Assembly (NCBI GenBank): GCA_030066975.1
Contig: JASJAO010000008.1
Coordinates: 62,001-126,000 of the forward strand
DNA: 64,000 bases
Direction of reading: 5' to 3'
DNA from: Henriciella sp.
GTDB taxonomy: Bacteria > Pseudomonadota > Alphaproteobacteria > Caulobacterales > Hyphomonadaceae
Below, piece by piece: positions 40,914 to 50,629 of this stretch; within the stretch, counting starts at the first letter, position 1, and each line of letters opens with the position of its first letter. The translations under genes and the position numbers were made by a program. Under the pieces are notes generated by a model. That model did no database searches, had not been told where the DNA came from, and saw only the letters and a program-made list of their open reading frames with translations.

Positions 40914-42047
40914 ATGCCTGTAATGAGCTTTCTAACCACGTGTATTTTCGATCATGGTGCCGTTGCCCAGCTGGGCAACACGCTGAAAGGGTTCGGGGTA
41001 AGCCGCCCGATGGTGATCACGGATCCGGGCATTCAGGCAGTTGGCCTGCTGGATACTGTACTGCAGCATCTTGGAACTGAACCTGCGGCTGTCTTTGCAG
41101 ACACGGTCGCAAATCCAACTGAAGATCAGGCGATTGCGGTCGCTGAACAATACAATAGCGCACAGGCAGATAGTCTGGTCGCGCTCGGCGGTGGCTCGGC
41201 CATGGATCTTACCAAAGCCGTTGGCCTGCTCGCGAGCCAGGGTGGACCGCTTGAGAAATATGCGGCGATCACCGGGGGCGCAAAACACATCGGCAAGCTG
41301 CCGCCACTGATTGCGATCCCAACGACCGCGGGGACAGGTTCAGAGGTGTCTGTTGGCATGATCACGACGATGAATAATGGCCGTAAGGAGACGTTCGCCT
41401 CGCCGCACCTGATCCCGTCGACCGCGATTTGTGACCCGGACCTGACGCTCGGCCTGCCAGCGCTGCTTACTGCGGCGACAGGCATGGATGCGGTGACGCA
41501 TTGTATCGAGGCGGTGCTGACCCCGGCGGTCAATCCACCGGCCGAAGGGGTGGGCTATGACGGACTGAACCGGGCGATCAAGACCGGGGCTCTAAAGCGC
41601 GCGGTGGCCGATGGCAGCGACAAGGACGCGCGCTGGAATATGATGATGGCGAGCTATGAAGGGGCCCTCGCCTTTACCAAGGGCCTTGGATCGGTCCATG
41701 CGCTCAGCCATGCGGCGGGCCGTCTGAAAGAGAAGAAGCTGCATCATGGTACGCTGAATGCGATCTTCCTGCCGCATCTGCTGCGTTTCAATGAGGGCGC
41801 GGCACCTGAGAAATATGAGCGCCTGCGTTTTGCCATGGGGCTCAGCTCAAACGCGGATCTTGGTGATGCGATTGCCAAGCTGAATGAAGATATCGGTATC
41901 CCAACCACACTGGGCGCGATTGGCGTCGAAGCCTCGGATGGCCCTGGGATCGTCGAGTATGCGCTGGCTGACCTTGCTCATCGCGGCAATGCCAGGCCCG
42001 CCACGCAAGGCGATTATGAGCGCCTGTTCGAAGTTGCTCTAGGCTAG
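40914..42047 (+). CDS. Iron-containing alcohol dehydrogenase
   Basis: A 377-residue type III dehydrogenase. NAD-binding ALGGGSAMDLTKAVG near residue 92; IPTTAGTGSEVSV near 138; metal ligands in GMDAVTHCIEA (Asp, His), GSVHALSHAAG (His) and HHGTLNA (His). All ligands are present. It would interconvert alcohols and aldehydes; specificity is unknown. CGGAG precedes the ATG. It overlaps the convergent GST gene by 9 bases. Confidence 0.88.
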   Translation: MPVMSFLTTCIFDHGAVAQLGNTLKGFGVSRPMVITDPGIQAVGLLDTVLQHLGTEPAAVFADTVANPTEDQAIAVAEQYNSAQADSLVALGGGSAMDLTKAVGLLASQGGPLEKYAAITGGAKHIGKLPPLIAIPTTAGTGSEVSVGMITTMNNGRKETFASPHLIPSTAICDPDLTLGLPALLTAATGMDAVTHCIEAVLTPAVNPPAEGVGYDGLNRAIKTGALKRAVADGSDKDARWNMMMASYEGALAFTKGLGSVHALSHAAGRLKEKKLHHGTLNAIFLPHLLRFNEGAAPEKYERLRFAMGLSSNADLGDAIAKLNEDIGIPTTLGAIGVEASDGPGIVEYALADLAHRGNARPATQGDYERLFEVALG

Positions 42048-43124
42048 GGCCAGTTTGTAGTTTCGGCGGGTCAGCCGAGCCTTGAGTTTAAACGTCTTCA
42101 GCGCGCCGCCGCCGATCTCATCGAGCAAGGCATCGGCGCGCGCTTTGTCGTCAGGATGTAACAGCGCGTAGGCGTCGAGCGCGTCCTGTAGACGGTAGAG
42201 CGGGAAAGACCGCGCGGCGCACTGGCCACTGTGGCCGCCGGTCGTGAACGGGATCATGTCAAAACCGCGTGGAACCTCTGAGAGCGGCTCGGCGGTTTCA
42301 GCCCATGTGCCGAACAGATCATTGGTCGCACTGAGCGCCGGGATCTGCTCTGCCATCTGGACTTTCAAAATGGGCAGCAGGGTTTCGGGGATCGCGTCGT
42401 CTGGGATCAGGTCACCATCCTTGCCGTCCCCCGCAATGACACGCTCAACCCAGTTTGCGACGCGCGGCGCGACCCGTTTCATCAGCTCACCGGAATATTT
42501 GTCGCGATATTGATGGGCATAAAGCGGGCCGATCAGGCCGAAGTCTGCGAATGAGGCGCGGTGACCGAAGACATAAGGGTAGATTTCAAGATGCGTTGAG
42601 AAATCGGCGAGGAATTGCTCATAGGCTTGCTCGATACCCGGTATCGTCGCGTCCGTTACGCCAAGCATCGGGACAAAGCCGTGAAACCGAGCCCCGACTT
42701 GTTTTCCAGCTTCGTACTGCTCTTCCGGCGAGGCGTCTGGTGCCGCGTTGGCGCCAAACTGAGTGTAGATCCATTCCTCATTATGGTTCCAGCGATAATG
42801 CATAGCGGGAAGTGTCAGCCATTCATCAGCGAAGAGCTGAATGAGATAGGAGACAAAATTTTGGACGGGCGCGCCCGGCATAACCGGGCGTGTACTGTCT
42901 CGGCGCTCGAACACGTCGATGATATCGGCTGTGTCCTGCACGTAGGCGCCGGTGTCGAGCTTAATCACGGGGACCACCGGCCAGCCAATATTGGCGATAA
43001 TCTCTGATTTCATGATGGCTGGGGTTGGTGCGATTTCTGTGAACTCCACGCCTTTCCAGCGCAGATAGGCCCGCGCCTTGCCTGAAAACAGGCTCATCTC
43101 GCTGCCATACATGATGTGACCCAT
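42039..43124 (-). CDS. Glutathione S-transferase family protein
   Basis: A 361-residue GST-like protein. The N-terminal thioredoxin fold has YGSEMSLFSGKARAYLRWK near residue 6, cis-Pro VVPVIKL near 50 and the GSH-binding DTADIIDVFE near 63. The long alpha-helical C-terminal domain extends about 100 residues past normal GSTs. Start ATG 43124 with GGGAGG 7 bases upstream. Not closely similar in sequence to the other GST at 6758-7705. Substrate unknown. Confidence 0.8.
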   Translation of the reverse strand: MGHIMYGSEMSLFSGKARAYLRWKGVEFTEIAPTPAIMKSEIIANIGWPVVPVIKLDTGAYVQDTADIIDVFERRDSTRPVMPGAPVQNFVSYLIQLFADEWLTLPAMHYRWNHNEEWIYTQFGANAAPDASPEEQYEAGKQVGARFHGFVPMLGVTDATIPGIEQAYEQFLADFSTHLEIYPYVFGHRASFADFGLIGPLYAHQYRDKYSGELMKRVAPRVANWVERVIAGDGKDGDLIPDDAIPETLLPILKVQMAEQIPALSATNDLFGTWAETAEPLSEVPRGFDMIPFTTGGHSGQCAARSFPLYRLQDALDAYALLHPDDKARADALLDEIGGGALKTFKLKARLTRRNYKLALA

Positions 43125-43361
43125 TGCTGCCTCCCGGGTTTTCCAAAGCTATAGCAGGCCCTTGCGCCGTGGCGAGATTGCCCGCGCGGAGGCCAGTGTC
43201 TTAATTTTTGGCGAGACTTCGTTAACCCGAACCGGGTCATTACCAGTTTTCTATGCAGTTTGCGTGGAACCCGTCACGTTTCCGCCTGATTCTCTGCGGA
43301 TAGACAACGAGCATATAGGCGGCCGTCGTGCAGCCTCTCAATCTATGGATGGAATGTCAGT

Positions 43362-44066
43362 ATGGATGATCAACCCCTCGGCGAGCTGAGCGCAGAGAGT
43401 ACGTTCTCATTGATCGGTCTTCTGATGGAAGCAGATCTGGTCGTGAAGCTGGTTCTGGTCGCGCTGTTACTGGCCAGTATCTGGTCGTGGGCGGTTGTGA
43501 TGGAGAAGTACTTCACGATTGGCGGTGCCCGCAAGAAGATGAAAAAGTTCGAGGATGCGTTCTGGAGCGGACGGGGCGATGAGTTCGAACCCCGCCCGGG
43601 CGAAGCGCCCGACAATGCCGGGGCGCGCCTGTTCTCCTCTATTTCGCGCGAATGGCGGGATGCCCGGAGCGCCTCGCTTGCAGAGCACGGGCCTTTGGTC
43701 TCGCGCGCTGAGCGGTCTTTGCGGGCAACCACAGACCGCGAAGTTGGTCGCCTCAGTAAAGGTCTTGGCGTGCTCGCAACGATTGGGTCGGCTTCGGTTT
43801 TTATCGGTCTGTTCGGCACCGTCTGGGGCATTATGAACGCGTTTTTGAACATTGCGGAACAGCAGGATACCAGTCTCGCCAATGTCGCTGGGCCAATTGC
43901 TGAGGCCCTGTTTGCGACCGGTCTCGGTCTGGTGGCCGCGATACCTGCGGTGATTTACTACAACAAGTTCTCAGGTGACCTGAACCAGCTGGCAGATCGG
44001 ATGGACTCCTTCTCTCAGGATCTGCTCGTTCGCCTGTCTCGCCGGGCCTCCGACGGAGGATCTTAA
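43362..44066 (+). CDS. tolQ: Tol-Pal system proton channel TolQ
   Basis: A 234-residue inner-membrane protein; with TolR it forms the proton-driven stator that energises TolA for outer-membrane constriction at division. Three helices are visible (about 17-45, 140-162, 175-200); [15 protein letters not shown] and [25 protein letters not shown] are the family's conserved second and third helices. First gene of tolQRAB-pal-cpoB; a 237-bp region upstream separates it from the divergent GST gene and should hold the promoter. Confidence 0.94.
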   Translation: MDDQPLGELSAESTFSLIGLLMEADLVVKLVLVALLLASIWSWAVVMEKYFTIGGARKKMKKFEDAFWSGRGDEFEPRPGEAPDNAGARLFSSISREWRDARSASLAEHGPLVSRAERSLRATTDREVGRLSKGLGVLATIGSASVFIGLFGTVWGIMNAFLNIAEQQDTSLANVAGPIAEALFATGLGLVAAIPAVIYYNKFSGDLNQLADRMDSFSQDLLVRLSRRASDGGS

Positions 44067-44069
44067 GCC

Positions 44070-44519
44070 ATGGGCATGATGACGAGCGGATCTGGAGGCA
44101 GTAGTCGGGGTCGGCGCTCGATGAACGCCGAAATCAATGTGACGCCCCTGGTGGATGTCATGCTGGTGCTGCTGATCGTGTTCATGATTACCGCGCCGCT
44201 TCTGACCACCGGCGTGGATGTCACCCTGCCGCAAACAGCGTCTCAGAACCTGCCTGCACCAAGTGAGGCACCGCTGTCTGTGACCGTCGATGAGGAGGGT
44301 AAAATTTATGTTCAGGAGACCGAGATCGAGATCGAGGCTCTGACCTCGCAGCTGATCGCGATCACGAATGAAGGTTATGAGGAGCGGATTTTCCTGCGCG
44401 GCGATCAGAATGTAGATTATGGGCGCGTGATGGAAGTGATGACGCAGATGCAGCGGGCCGGGTTTCGCAATATTGCCATGGTCACGGACCCGAAATCTAC
44501 GGTGCAGGGAGCCCAATAG
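44070..44519 (+). CDS. tolR: Tol-Pal system protein TolR
   Basis: A 149-residue single-pass protein of the ExbD/TolR family. [21 protein letters not shown] (about residues 22-42) is the membrane helix carrying the protonatable Asp in LVDVML. The periplasmic domain includes [23 protein letters not shown] about 9 bases before the ATG. It lies 3 bases after tolQ and 3 before tolA. Confidence 0.94.
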   Translation: MGMMTSGSGGSSRGRRSMNAEINVTPLVDVMLVLLIVFMITAPLLTTGVDVTLPQTASQNLPAPSEAPLSVTVDEEGKIYVQETEIEIEALTSQLIAITNEGYEERIFLRGDQNVDYGRVMEVMTQMQRAGFRNIAMVTDPKSTVQGAQ

Positions 44520-44522
44520 CCG

Positions 44523-45419
44523 ATGCTTCGCGGCCTGCCTGCCTCGATCATTTTCCACGCTGCGGTCGTGGGTGCAGGCTATGTCAGCTGGCCCTATGTC
44601 AGCGCGACGACGGCCACCGATCAGGAAATGGTGATCATTCCGGTTGAGCTGGTGGATCTGGGCGCCTTCACCAATATTGCGCCGGTCCGCGAGCCCGACC
44701 CCGAACCGGAAGAAGAAATCGCGCCCGAGGTGCCGGAAGAGGAACCTGAAGACGAGCTGCCGCCTGAGGATCCAGACCCGGTGGATGAGACGCTGCCGGA
44801 AGACGAGATCGCCACCGCGAGCGAAGAAGCGCCGCCAGAAGAGCCGGACCCCCAAGATGTGGTGCCAGACCTCGATGCCGAGCCGGAAGTTGTTGAGGAA
44901 GAGGTGCCGAAGCCAGAAGAGCCCGAGCCGGAACCGCCTGTGCAAAAAAAATCGAACGCACTTGATAGTCTCTTGAACGATGCCGACAGCACCTTCCAGA
45001 GCGAGCGCCAGACCCGCAAGCGAGAAGAGCCGAAGCCGGTCCAAACGCGTTCTGTTCTAACCGACAAACCCGTGCCGCAAGAAGCTAGGAAGGGTGCAGG
45101 TGAGCGGACCGGGAATACGACGCGCCTTGAGAATCTGTTCCTCAGCCAGATTGCGGCGTGTGGCCAATCGGTAAAGGATCAACCGAATTGGGAATCGCTG
45201 ATCGTGACCGTTAACATTCAACTCGACATGAATGGCAATATTGATGATCTGTCACTGGTGAATCCAAAGCGGCGCCCCCTGGGGCGACAGCCTATGGGCA
45301 TTGCGATTGATCGCGCCCTGCGTGCAGTTCGAAAATGCGCGCCATACTCGTTCCCCAGAAATGAATATGAGGAGTGGAGAGAAGTCACGCTAACGATGGA
45401 TCCCACCTACGCTGAATAA
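44523..45419 (+). CDS. tolA: TolA-like protein with Pro/Glu-rich spacer
   Basis: A 298-residue bridge between the inner membrane and Pal/TolB. N-terminal anchor about residues 4-25; then a 120-residue spacer extremely rich in Glu, Pro and Asp (about 55-145) where E. coli TolA has an Ala/Lys-rich helix; then a C-terminal domain with two cysteines (IAACGQ and RKCAPY) typical of TolA domain III. The acidic, probably extended spacer is the notable difference. Called TolA by position and C-terminal domain. Confidence 0.85.
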   Translation: MLRGLPASIIFHAAVVGAGYVSWPYVSATTATDQEMVIIPVELVDLGAFTNIAPVREPDPEPEEEIAPEVPEEEPEDELPPEDPDPVDETLPEDEIATASEEAPPEEPDPQDVVPDLDAEPEVVEEEVPKPEEPEPEPPVQKKSNALDSLLNDADSTFQSERQTRKREEPKPVQTRSVLTDKPVPQEARKGAGERTGNTTRLENLFLSQIAACGQSVKDQPNWESLIVTVNIQLDMNGNIDDLSLVNPKRRPLGRQPMGIAIDRALRAVRKCAPYSFPRNEYEEWREVTLTMDPTYAE

Positions 45420-45446
45420 GAGACCCGACCCATGAGGATACCTGTC

Positions 45447-46820
45447 ATGATCAAACGACTATGCACCGCACTTTTTGTGGGTTTGGCATTTACTATCTCG
45501 CACGCTGCTGCGCAGTTGGAAGTCACGCTGAACCCAACCAATTTCGAGCCGACACCGGTGGCCATCCCAACTTTTGAGGCGATCGGGGTCGATCCGGCGA
45601 TCGCCGAGGAGATCAGCGAAATTGTTCGCAATGACCTTCTGTCGACGGGCCTTTTCACGATCACGCCGGAAAGCGCGCATATTCAGAAAGACGTGAATAT
45701 CGAAGTCGCGCCGCGGTTTGCCGACTGGAAGATTATCAAATCGGACGCGCTGGTGGTTGGGTCGGTTGAAAGCGTTGTGCGCGACGGCAATGAGTTGCTG
45801 CGCGGGTCAGTGCGCCTGTGGGACGTCTATGGCGAAGAGCTGATGCGGTTCGAGGACGAGAGCGGTCGACAGGTTTCCGGGCGCCGGTTCCTGACCAATC
45901 CGGAAGATCTGCGCCGGATCGCGCATAAAATCTCTGATGCGATTTATACGAGGCTCACCGGTGAGACCGGCTACTTTGATACGCGCATCGTCTATATTGC
46001 CGAGACCGGGCCAAAGGATCGCCGCACCAAGCGGCTGGCCATCATGGATGCTGACGGGGCTAATGTTCAATATCTGACAAGCGGTCGCTTCACCGTGCTG
46101 ACACCGCGTTTCTCGCCGGAAGCTCAGCAGATCACCTATATGTCTTACGAAAACCAGATGCCGCGTGTTTATCTCTATGATCTGCGCCGCGGGCGGCAGG
46201 AAGTCCTGGGCAACTTTCAGAATATGACATTTGCACCGCGTTTCTCACGCGATGGCGGGTCTGTGCTGCTGACGCAAGCGACAAACGGGAACTCTGATAT
46301 TTACATTATGGATCTGCAGACCCGGCAATCCCGGCGCCTGACCGATCACCCGGCGATCGATACCTCACCGTCCATGTCACCAGACGGTCGGGAGATTGTG
46401 TTCAACTCTGACCGGGGTGGTAGCCCACAGCTCTATATCATGAACACGGACGGTACGCCGCGTACCTGTCCGTCTGGCGGTCGCGATGTGGCTTGCCGGA
46501 TCACCTTCGGGGCCGGACGGTATTCAACACCGGTCTGGAGCCCGCGCGGCGATCTGATTGCCTTTACAAAACAGGCCCGCGGTAAGTTTCATATCGGCGT
46601 CATCGGAACCGATGGTGACGGCGAACGCCTGCTGACGGAGGCCTATCTTGATGAGGGGCCGGACTGGTCGCCAAATGGGCGTGTGATCACGTTTTTCCGA
46701 GAAGCGGCCCCTGGCGCATCGCCTGGATTGTGGTCCGTTGACCTGACCGGACGCAATTTGCGGCGGCTGCCAACCCCAACAGATGCCTCAGATCCAGCAT
46801 GGTCGCCATTGTTACAGTAA
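45447..46820 (+). CDS. tolB: Tol-Pal system periplasmic beta-propeller TolB
   Basis: A 457-residue periplasmic protein: signal peptide about 1-22 (cleavage after AHAAA-type sequence), an N-terminal D1 domain and a six-bladed propeller from about residue 190, with blade repeats such as SPDGREIVFNSDRGGSPQLYI and SPRGDLIAFTKQ. The ATG at 45447 has GAGGA 9 bases upstream and is preferred over ATG 45432. TolB binds Pal and the TolA C-terminus. Confidence 0.94.
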   Translation: MIKRLCTALFVGLAFTISHAAAQLEVTLNPTNFEPTPVAIPTFEAIGVDPAIAEEISEIVRNDLLSTGLFTITPESAHIQKDVNIEVAPRFADWKIIKSDALVVGSVESVVRDGNELLRGSVRLWDVYGEELMRFEDESGRQVSGRRFLTNPEDLRRIAHKISDAIYTRLTGETGYFDTRIVYIAETGPKDRRTKRLAIMDADGANVQYLTSGRFTVLTPRFSPEAQQITYMSYENQMPRVYLYDLRRGRQEVLGNFQNMTFAPRFSRDGGSVLLTQATNGNSDIYIMDLQTRQSRRLTDHPAIDTSPSMSPDGREIVFNSDRGGSPQLYIMNTDGTPRTCPSGGRDVACRITFGAGRYSTPVWSPRGDLIAFTKQARGKFHIGVIGTDGDGERLLTEAYLDEGPDWSPNGRVITFFREAAPGASPGLWSVDLTGRNLRRLPTPTDASDPAWSPLLQ

Positions 46821-46903
46821 TTCTGTGAAATTCGCCTTTCAGGTGACAATGAAGCCGGTTAGGGTCATATTTGCGTAGAAACTGACACGAAGTTGACAAA
46901 TTC

Positions 46904-46918
46904 GGTGCCTAAGGCACC
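46904..46918 (+). promoter_or_regulatory. Hairpin in the tolB-pal intergenic leader
   Basis: GGTGCC (46904-46909) and GGCACC (46913-46918) form a perfect 6-bp stem with loop TAA, 29 bases before the pal start and just after a TTGACA (46893-46898). No good -10 follows the TTGACA. It could partly terminate tolB messages or structure the pal leader. Confidence 0.3.
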
Positions 46919-46947
46919 AACCCAAAGTGCAAGCAAGGAGTACTTAT

Positions 46948-47505
46948 ATGCGTCGCCTTATGATGACATCAGCATCACTGGCCCTGATTATTGGAGCGGC
47001 GGCCTGTACGTCGACCCCTCCGCCAGAGCCGGAAGTTGTCGAAGTTGAACAGCCAGCCCCACCACCGCCACCACCCCCGCCGGTGGAAGTCGTTGAAGTT
47101 GAGCCAGCAGAGCCGATTCCAAACGGACCCGTTGAAGGCTCAGTTGCAGATTTCCAGGTCAATGTCGGCGATCGCGTGTACTTTGACCTTGATCAATATC
47201 GCCTCAGCGCAGACGCACAGTCTGTCCTGCAGCGTCAGGCTGCCTGGCTGAGCTCTTATCCTGATGTGAACATTCTGGTGGCGGGCAACTGTGATGAGCG
47301 TGGCACACGCGAATACAACCTTGCCCTCGGTGAGCGCCGCGCGTCTGTCGTTAAAGACTATCTGGTCGATCTGGGCGTTGACCCGGCCCGCATTCAGACT
47401 GTCTCTTACGGTAAAGAGCGTCCGATCGCGATCGGCAGTGATGAGCAGGCCTGGGCCCAGAATCGGAACGGCTTTACTCAGATCCTGTCTGGTGCCGTCG
47501 GCTAA
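46948..47505 (+). CDS. pal: Peptidoglycan-associated lipoprotein Pal
   Basis: A 185-residue outer-membrane lipoprotein (lipobox GAAAC, Cys20). A Pro/Val/Glu linker (about 22-60, with a run of eight prolines) leads to the OmpA-like peptidoglycan-binding domain: VYFDLDQYRLS near residue 83, GNCDERGTREYNLALGERRA near 115 holding the Asp and Arg that bind diaminopimelate. ATG 46948 has AAGGAG 8 bases upstream. It binds TolB and peptidoglycan in the Tol system. Confidence 0.95.
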   Translation: MRRLMMTSASLALIIGAAACTSTPPPEPEVVEVEQPAPPPPPPPPVEVVEVEPAEPIPNGPVEGSVADFQVNVGDRVYFDLDQYRLSADAQSVLQRQAAWLSSYPDVNILVAGNCDERGTREYNLALGERRASVVKDYLVDLGVDPARIQTVSYGKERPIAIGSDEQAWAQNRNGFTQILSGAVG

Positions 47506-47534
47506 TCGCCGCGCGAAAAACCAAAGATCAGTTG

Positions 47535-47570
47535 CGGCCGGTGCCACATTTTGGCCCCGGCCGTTTCTTA
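47535..47570 (+). terminator. Terminator between pal and cpoB
   Basis: CGGCCGGTGCC (47535-47545) pairs with GGCCCCGGCCG (47553-47563) with one mismatch, and is followed by GTTTCTTATT. This resembles an intrinsic terminator 30 bases after pal; cpoB may be expressed by read-through or from its own promoter. Confidence 0.55.
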
Positions 47571-47618
47571 TTCTCGTTGAAAACGAACTGAAATCCTGCC
47601 TGAGTGGAGTCCGACACG

Positions 47619-48647
47619 ATGATGCGCCAAGTCCTGATTGCTGCCTGTTTTCTGGGAATGATTGCGAGTGTGCCGCAAGCTCACGCGCAAGCATCGGTCA
47701 GGCAGGGCTCGACGAGCGGGCAATTGGCAGCTGAGGTCAATGCTCTGCGCGCTGCGAACGCGTCCATGGGCGCGCGCATCACGGGGTTGGAATCCGACAA
47801 GGCCAGCCTTGCAGGTGAAGTTGAAACGCTGGGATTTCTGCTGTCGCAGTCCCGCGATGAGATTAATCGCATGCAGGAAGACGATGCCGAAATCGGACGC
47901 CTGATCGCGCGTTTGGAAGACCGGATTGACGCTCAGGACGATCTGATTGCAGATTTACAGGACCAGATTGCTGAGTCCAGCGTGAGGCCGGGCTTTGCGG
48001 AAGATGCGCGTTTGCCCGCTGGGTCGCCACAACAGATTATTGACCAGGTTGCCGGTGGTGCCACAAGTGTCGGTAATGGTCGGGGTAGTGCGATCAACGA
48101 GGTTGACGCCGCCGCCACCCAAGGCGGGCCGACACGTATTGTCCGCCGTGTCGAAAGTCCCGGAGATGCGGCCGGGGCGCAGTCGACGGATGCCGAGTTT
48201 ACCACAGACGGATTGCCGCAAGGCACGCTTGGCACAATCTCTGCCACCGCCCTGCCCGGCGAGGCGGGCCCGTTATTTGCCGAAGCGAAGTCCCGTCTTC
48301 TGCAGTTTGATTATGCCGGGGCAGAAGCGGCATTCGGGGCGTTTCTGAACCAGTTTGGGGATGACCCTCAGGCCGGTGAGGCGCAGTATTGGCTGGGTGA
48401 AGTCCTGTATCAGCAGGAAGAGTATGCCGCCTCTGGTCAGGCCTATACCAAAATGATCCGTGAATATCCCGATGATGCCCGCGCGCCGGAGGCGCTCGCG
48501 AAACTGGCGCGTTCCATGCGTCTGGTCGGTGACACAGAACGCGCTTGCAATGCGCTCGATCTGTTGCCGCAGCAGTATCCGAATGCGTCAGGGGTGACGC
48601 GTAATCTCGCCGCTGGTGAGCGGCTGCGGTCTGGGTGCGACAGCTAA
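47619..48647 (+). CDS. cpoB: Cell division coordinator CpoB (YbgF)
   Basis: A 342-residue periplasmic protein: signal peptide about 1-23 (HAQA), an N-terminal coiled coil (about 40-115) for trimerisation, a variable spacer and C-terminal TPR repeats (about 225-340: AEAKSRLLQFDYAGAE, AQYWLGEVLYQQEEYA, PEALAKLARSMRLV). CpoB links Tol-Pal to peptidoglycan synthesis at septation. ATG 47619 is preferred over 47604; GGAG is 9 bases upstream. Standard last gene of the tol cluster. Confidence 0.9.
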   Translation: MMRQVLIAACFLGMIASVPQAHAQASVRQGSTSGQLAAEVNALRAANASMGARITGLESDKASLAGEVETLGFLLSQSRDEINRMQEDDAEIGRLIARLEDRIDAQDDLIADLQDQIAESSVRPGFAEDARLPAGSPQQIIDQVAGGATSVGNGRGSAINEVDAAATQGGPTRIVRRVESPGDAAGAQSTDAEFTTDGLPQGTLGTISATALPGEAGPLFAEAKSRLLQFDYAGAEAAFGAFLNQFGDDPQAGEAQYWLGEVLYQQEEYAASGQAYTKMIREYPDDARAPEALAKLARSMRLVGDTERACNALDLLPQQYPNASGVTRNLAAGERLRSGCDS

Positions 48648-49821
48648 TTTGACCCTCGCGCTGGGCCCTGAATTTGACCAGCTTGTTCAGCGATTCAGCG
48701 ACGATGTGAAAGCGCCTTTGGCGGTCGCGGTCTCTGGCGGCAGCGATTCAACGGCCCTTTTGTATCTGACCGCAGACTGGGCTGCGCGGGCTGGGCGCAA
48801 GTTACTCGTCCTGACCGTGGATCATCAGTTGCGGACAGCGTCTGCCGCAGAAGCCAGATCAGTGGGAGATCTTGCGGCGACCCTCGGCGTGCAGCATCGC
48901 ACACTGCTTTGGCAGGAACCGCAGGCGGGGCAGAGCGCGGCCCGCGACGCGCGTCATCGCTTGCTGGCGCGCGCGGCACGAGATGCTGGGGCGTTAATCT
49001 TGCTGCTCGGGCATACGCTGGATGATGTGATTGAGACCATCCACATTCGCGAGCGGCGATCGACGCCGGAGGACCGTCTGGCCGGGCCCGTGCTGGCCGC
49101 GCCGTCCCCGGTGTGGCCGGAAGGGCGCGGGCTGACGCTGCTTCGCCCGTTGATTGCGACCCGTCGGCAAGTCTTACGCGACTGGCTGTCGGCCGAAAAC
49201 AGACCATGGATCGACGATCCATCAAATGAGAACCAGGCCTATGAGCGGATTGAGGTTCGAGAGGCGCTGAAGCGGGAACGCGGCGAAGACGCCCGGCGCG
49301 TGGAAGAGACGCTTCAATTGATGGCGCGTCGTCAGGAGGCCGATATCGGACTCGGTGAATGGCTCGACCGGGCAGATATTGTAACTGTCGACCCGTTCGG
49401 GCTGGTACGATTGGCGCTCGATCGCGTGCCGCCCCAACTGGCCGAGCGTCTGGTCGGGGTGATGGTACGGGTGTGCGGCGGGCATGATCGCACACCGCGG
49501 GCAGAGCCTGTCAAAGCTCTGTTGGAAATGCTTAAAGGGCCGGGGGATCGTGCGACCCTGGGTGGCGCCTGGTTTCAACGGACCCGTGATGGCGTGCTGA
49601 TCGGCCGTGACCCAGGGGCGGTGCATGCAGTTGAAGCGGGTGGACTGTGGGATGGGCGGTTTGCTGAAGCCGCAGACGGACATGTCGCCCACGAAGACGC
49701 GCCGTTTCTGGTCCGTCATGCGATGCCGCCGGGGCCGGGCTGGCGACAAATCCTGTCAGAGCGCATCGCGCTGGAAGCTAGGATCTACCAGACGCCTTTG
49801 GTCAATCCGGTCCACACATAG
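48616..49821 (+). CDS. tilS: tRNA(Ile)-lysidine synthetase TilS
   Basis: Converts C34 of tRNA-Ile(CAT) to lysidine so that it reads AUA. It has 401 residues with the PP-loop AVSGGSDSTALL near residue 38, LTVDHQLR near 65 and LLGHTLDDVIET near 135. The start is unsure: GTG 48616 overlaps cpoB by 32 bases, whereas TTG 48649 just after the cpoB stop is also in frame; neither has a strong Shine-Dalgarno. The 3' end overlaps the convergent formyltransferase gene by 37 bases. Confidence 0.87.
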   Translation: MSGCGLGATANLTLALGPEFDQLVQRFSDDVKAPLAVAVSGGSDSTALLYLTADWAARAGRKLLVLTVDHQLRTASAAEARSVGDLAATLGVQHRTLLWQEPQAGQSAARDARHRLLARAARDAGALILLLGHTLDDVIETIHIRERRSTPEDRLAGPVLAAPSPVWPEGRGLTLLRPLIATRRQVLRDWLSAENRPWIDDPSNENQAYERIEVREALKRERGEDARRVEETLQLMARRQEADIGLGEWLDRADIVTVDPFGLVRLALDRVPPQLAERLVGVMVRVCGGHDRTPRAEPVKALLEMLKGPGDRATLGGAWFQRTRDGVLIGRDPGAVHAVEAGGLWDGRFAEAADGHVAHEDAPFLVRHAMPPGPGWRQILSERIALEARIYQTPLVNPVHT

Positions 49822-50555
49822 CGACCGAACATCGGGGCGAAATACTGCCGGGACGGGAGATCAAGCGTATAGGGGCGCAGGGTTCCGGTGAGTGCATCAT
49901 TCACGGCATTGATGACAATCGCCTGACTGCCTGCGGCAATGCGCCAGACATAAGTGTGAAAATTGTCCTTCGGGTGGACCTTGATGCGGGACTGATAAAG
50001 AATATCGCCCGTATCCACGCCGTGATCGATCAGGTGAACTGTGGCGCCGAAATATTCCGGCTGCTCATTCGCCAGGGCAAAATAGCCTCCGAACATGCCG
50101 CGATACAGCGGATTGAAGCCCGAATGATAGTTGATGAAGGGCGCTTTGACGGTACTTAGCGTACGCGCGCCAATCATTCGCGTGGAAACCACAAACACGG
50201 CGTGCGGATCAGTCTCAATGAGCGCCTCCTGCGCCGCTTTCGAATTGACCGATGGCACCTTAATTGGCTGCAGATCCGCCGGGCGCTCGGGCTTCAGGCC
50301 ATAGTCCGTGATGATCTGATCGATCACTGCGCCAGTCCCACGTTTGGCGAGTTTGATCGGGAGACGCGCGGCCTGCATGCTGGCGACTTTTAGCGGCCCC
50401 AGCAGGCGTCGCCGCCGCGCCCAGAACAGATCTTCAGGCTCTGGATCTTCCAGTATCACCGGAAAATCGCCAAACTCAGCGCGCAGGGCGTTGATCATGA
50501 TCCACGCATGAGGACCCCCGGCTGTCAGGGCAACAATGGGACTGGGTTTCGGCAT
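49785..50555 (-). CDS. Formyltransferase family protein
   Basis: A 256-residue protein with the formyltransferase fold of Fmt/PurN/ArnA. The catalytic trio Asn-His-Asp is recognisable: NYHSGFNPLYRGMFGGYFAL near residue 141 and HLIDHGVDTGDILY near 173. The N-terminal part is longer than PurN, with a positively charged ARRRRLLG segment near 46. It would transfer a formyl group from 10-formyl-THF, perhaps to a sugar amine; the acceptor is unknown. Confidence 0.8.
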   Translation of the reverse strand: MPKPSPIVALTAGGPHAWIMINALRAEFGDFPVILEDPEPEDLFWARRRRLLGPLKVASMQAARLPIKLAKRGTGAVIDQIITDYGLKPERPADLQPIKVPSVNSKAAQEALIETDPHAVFVVSTRMIGARTLSTVKAPFINYHSGFNPLYRGMFGGYFALANEQPEYFGATVHLIDHGVDTGDILYQSRIKVHPKDNFHTYVWRIAAGSQAIVINAVNDALTGTLRPYTLDLPSRQYFAPMFGRYVWTGLTKGVW

Positions 50556-50629
50556 GCGTCACTCCGCCAAGTGCAAACTGTAGCACCTGCTGAGGTTTTT
50601 TGGACGCAAATATCGTGCCCTTTTTTTGC

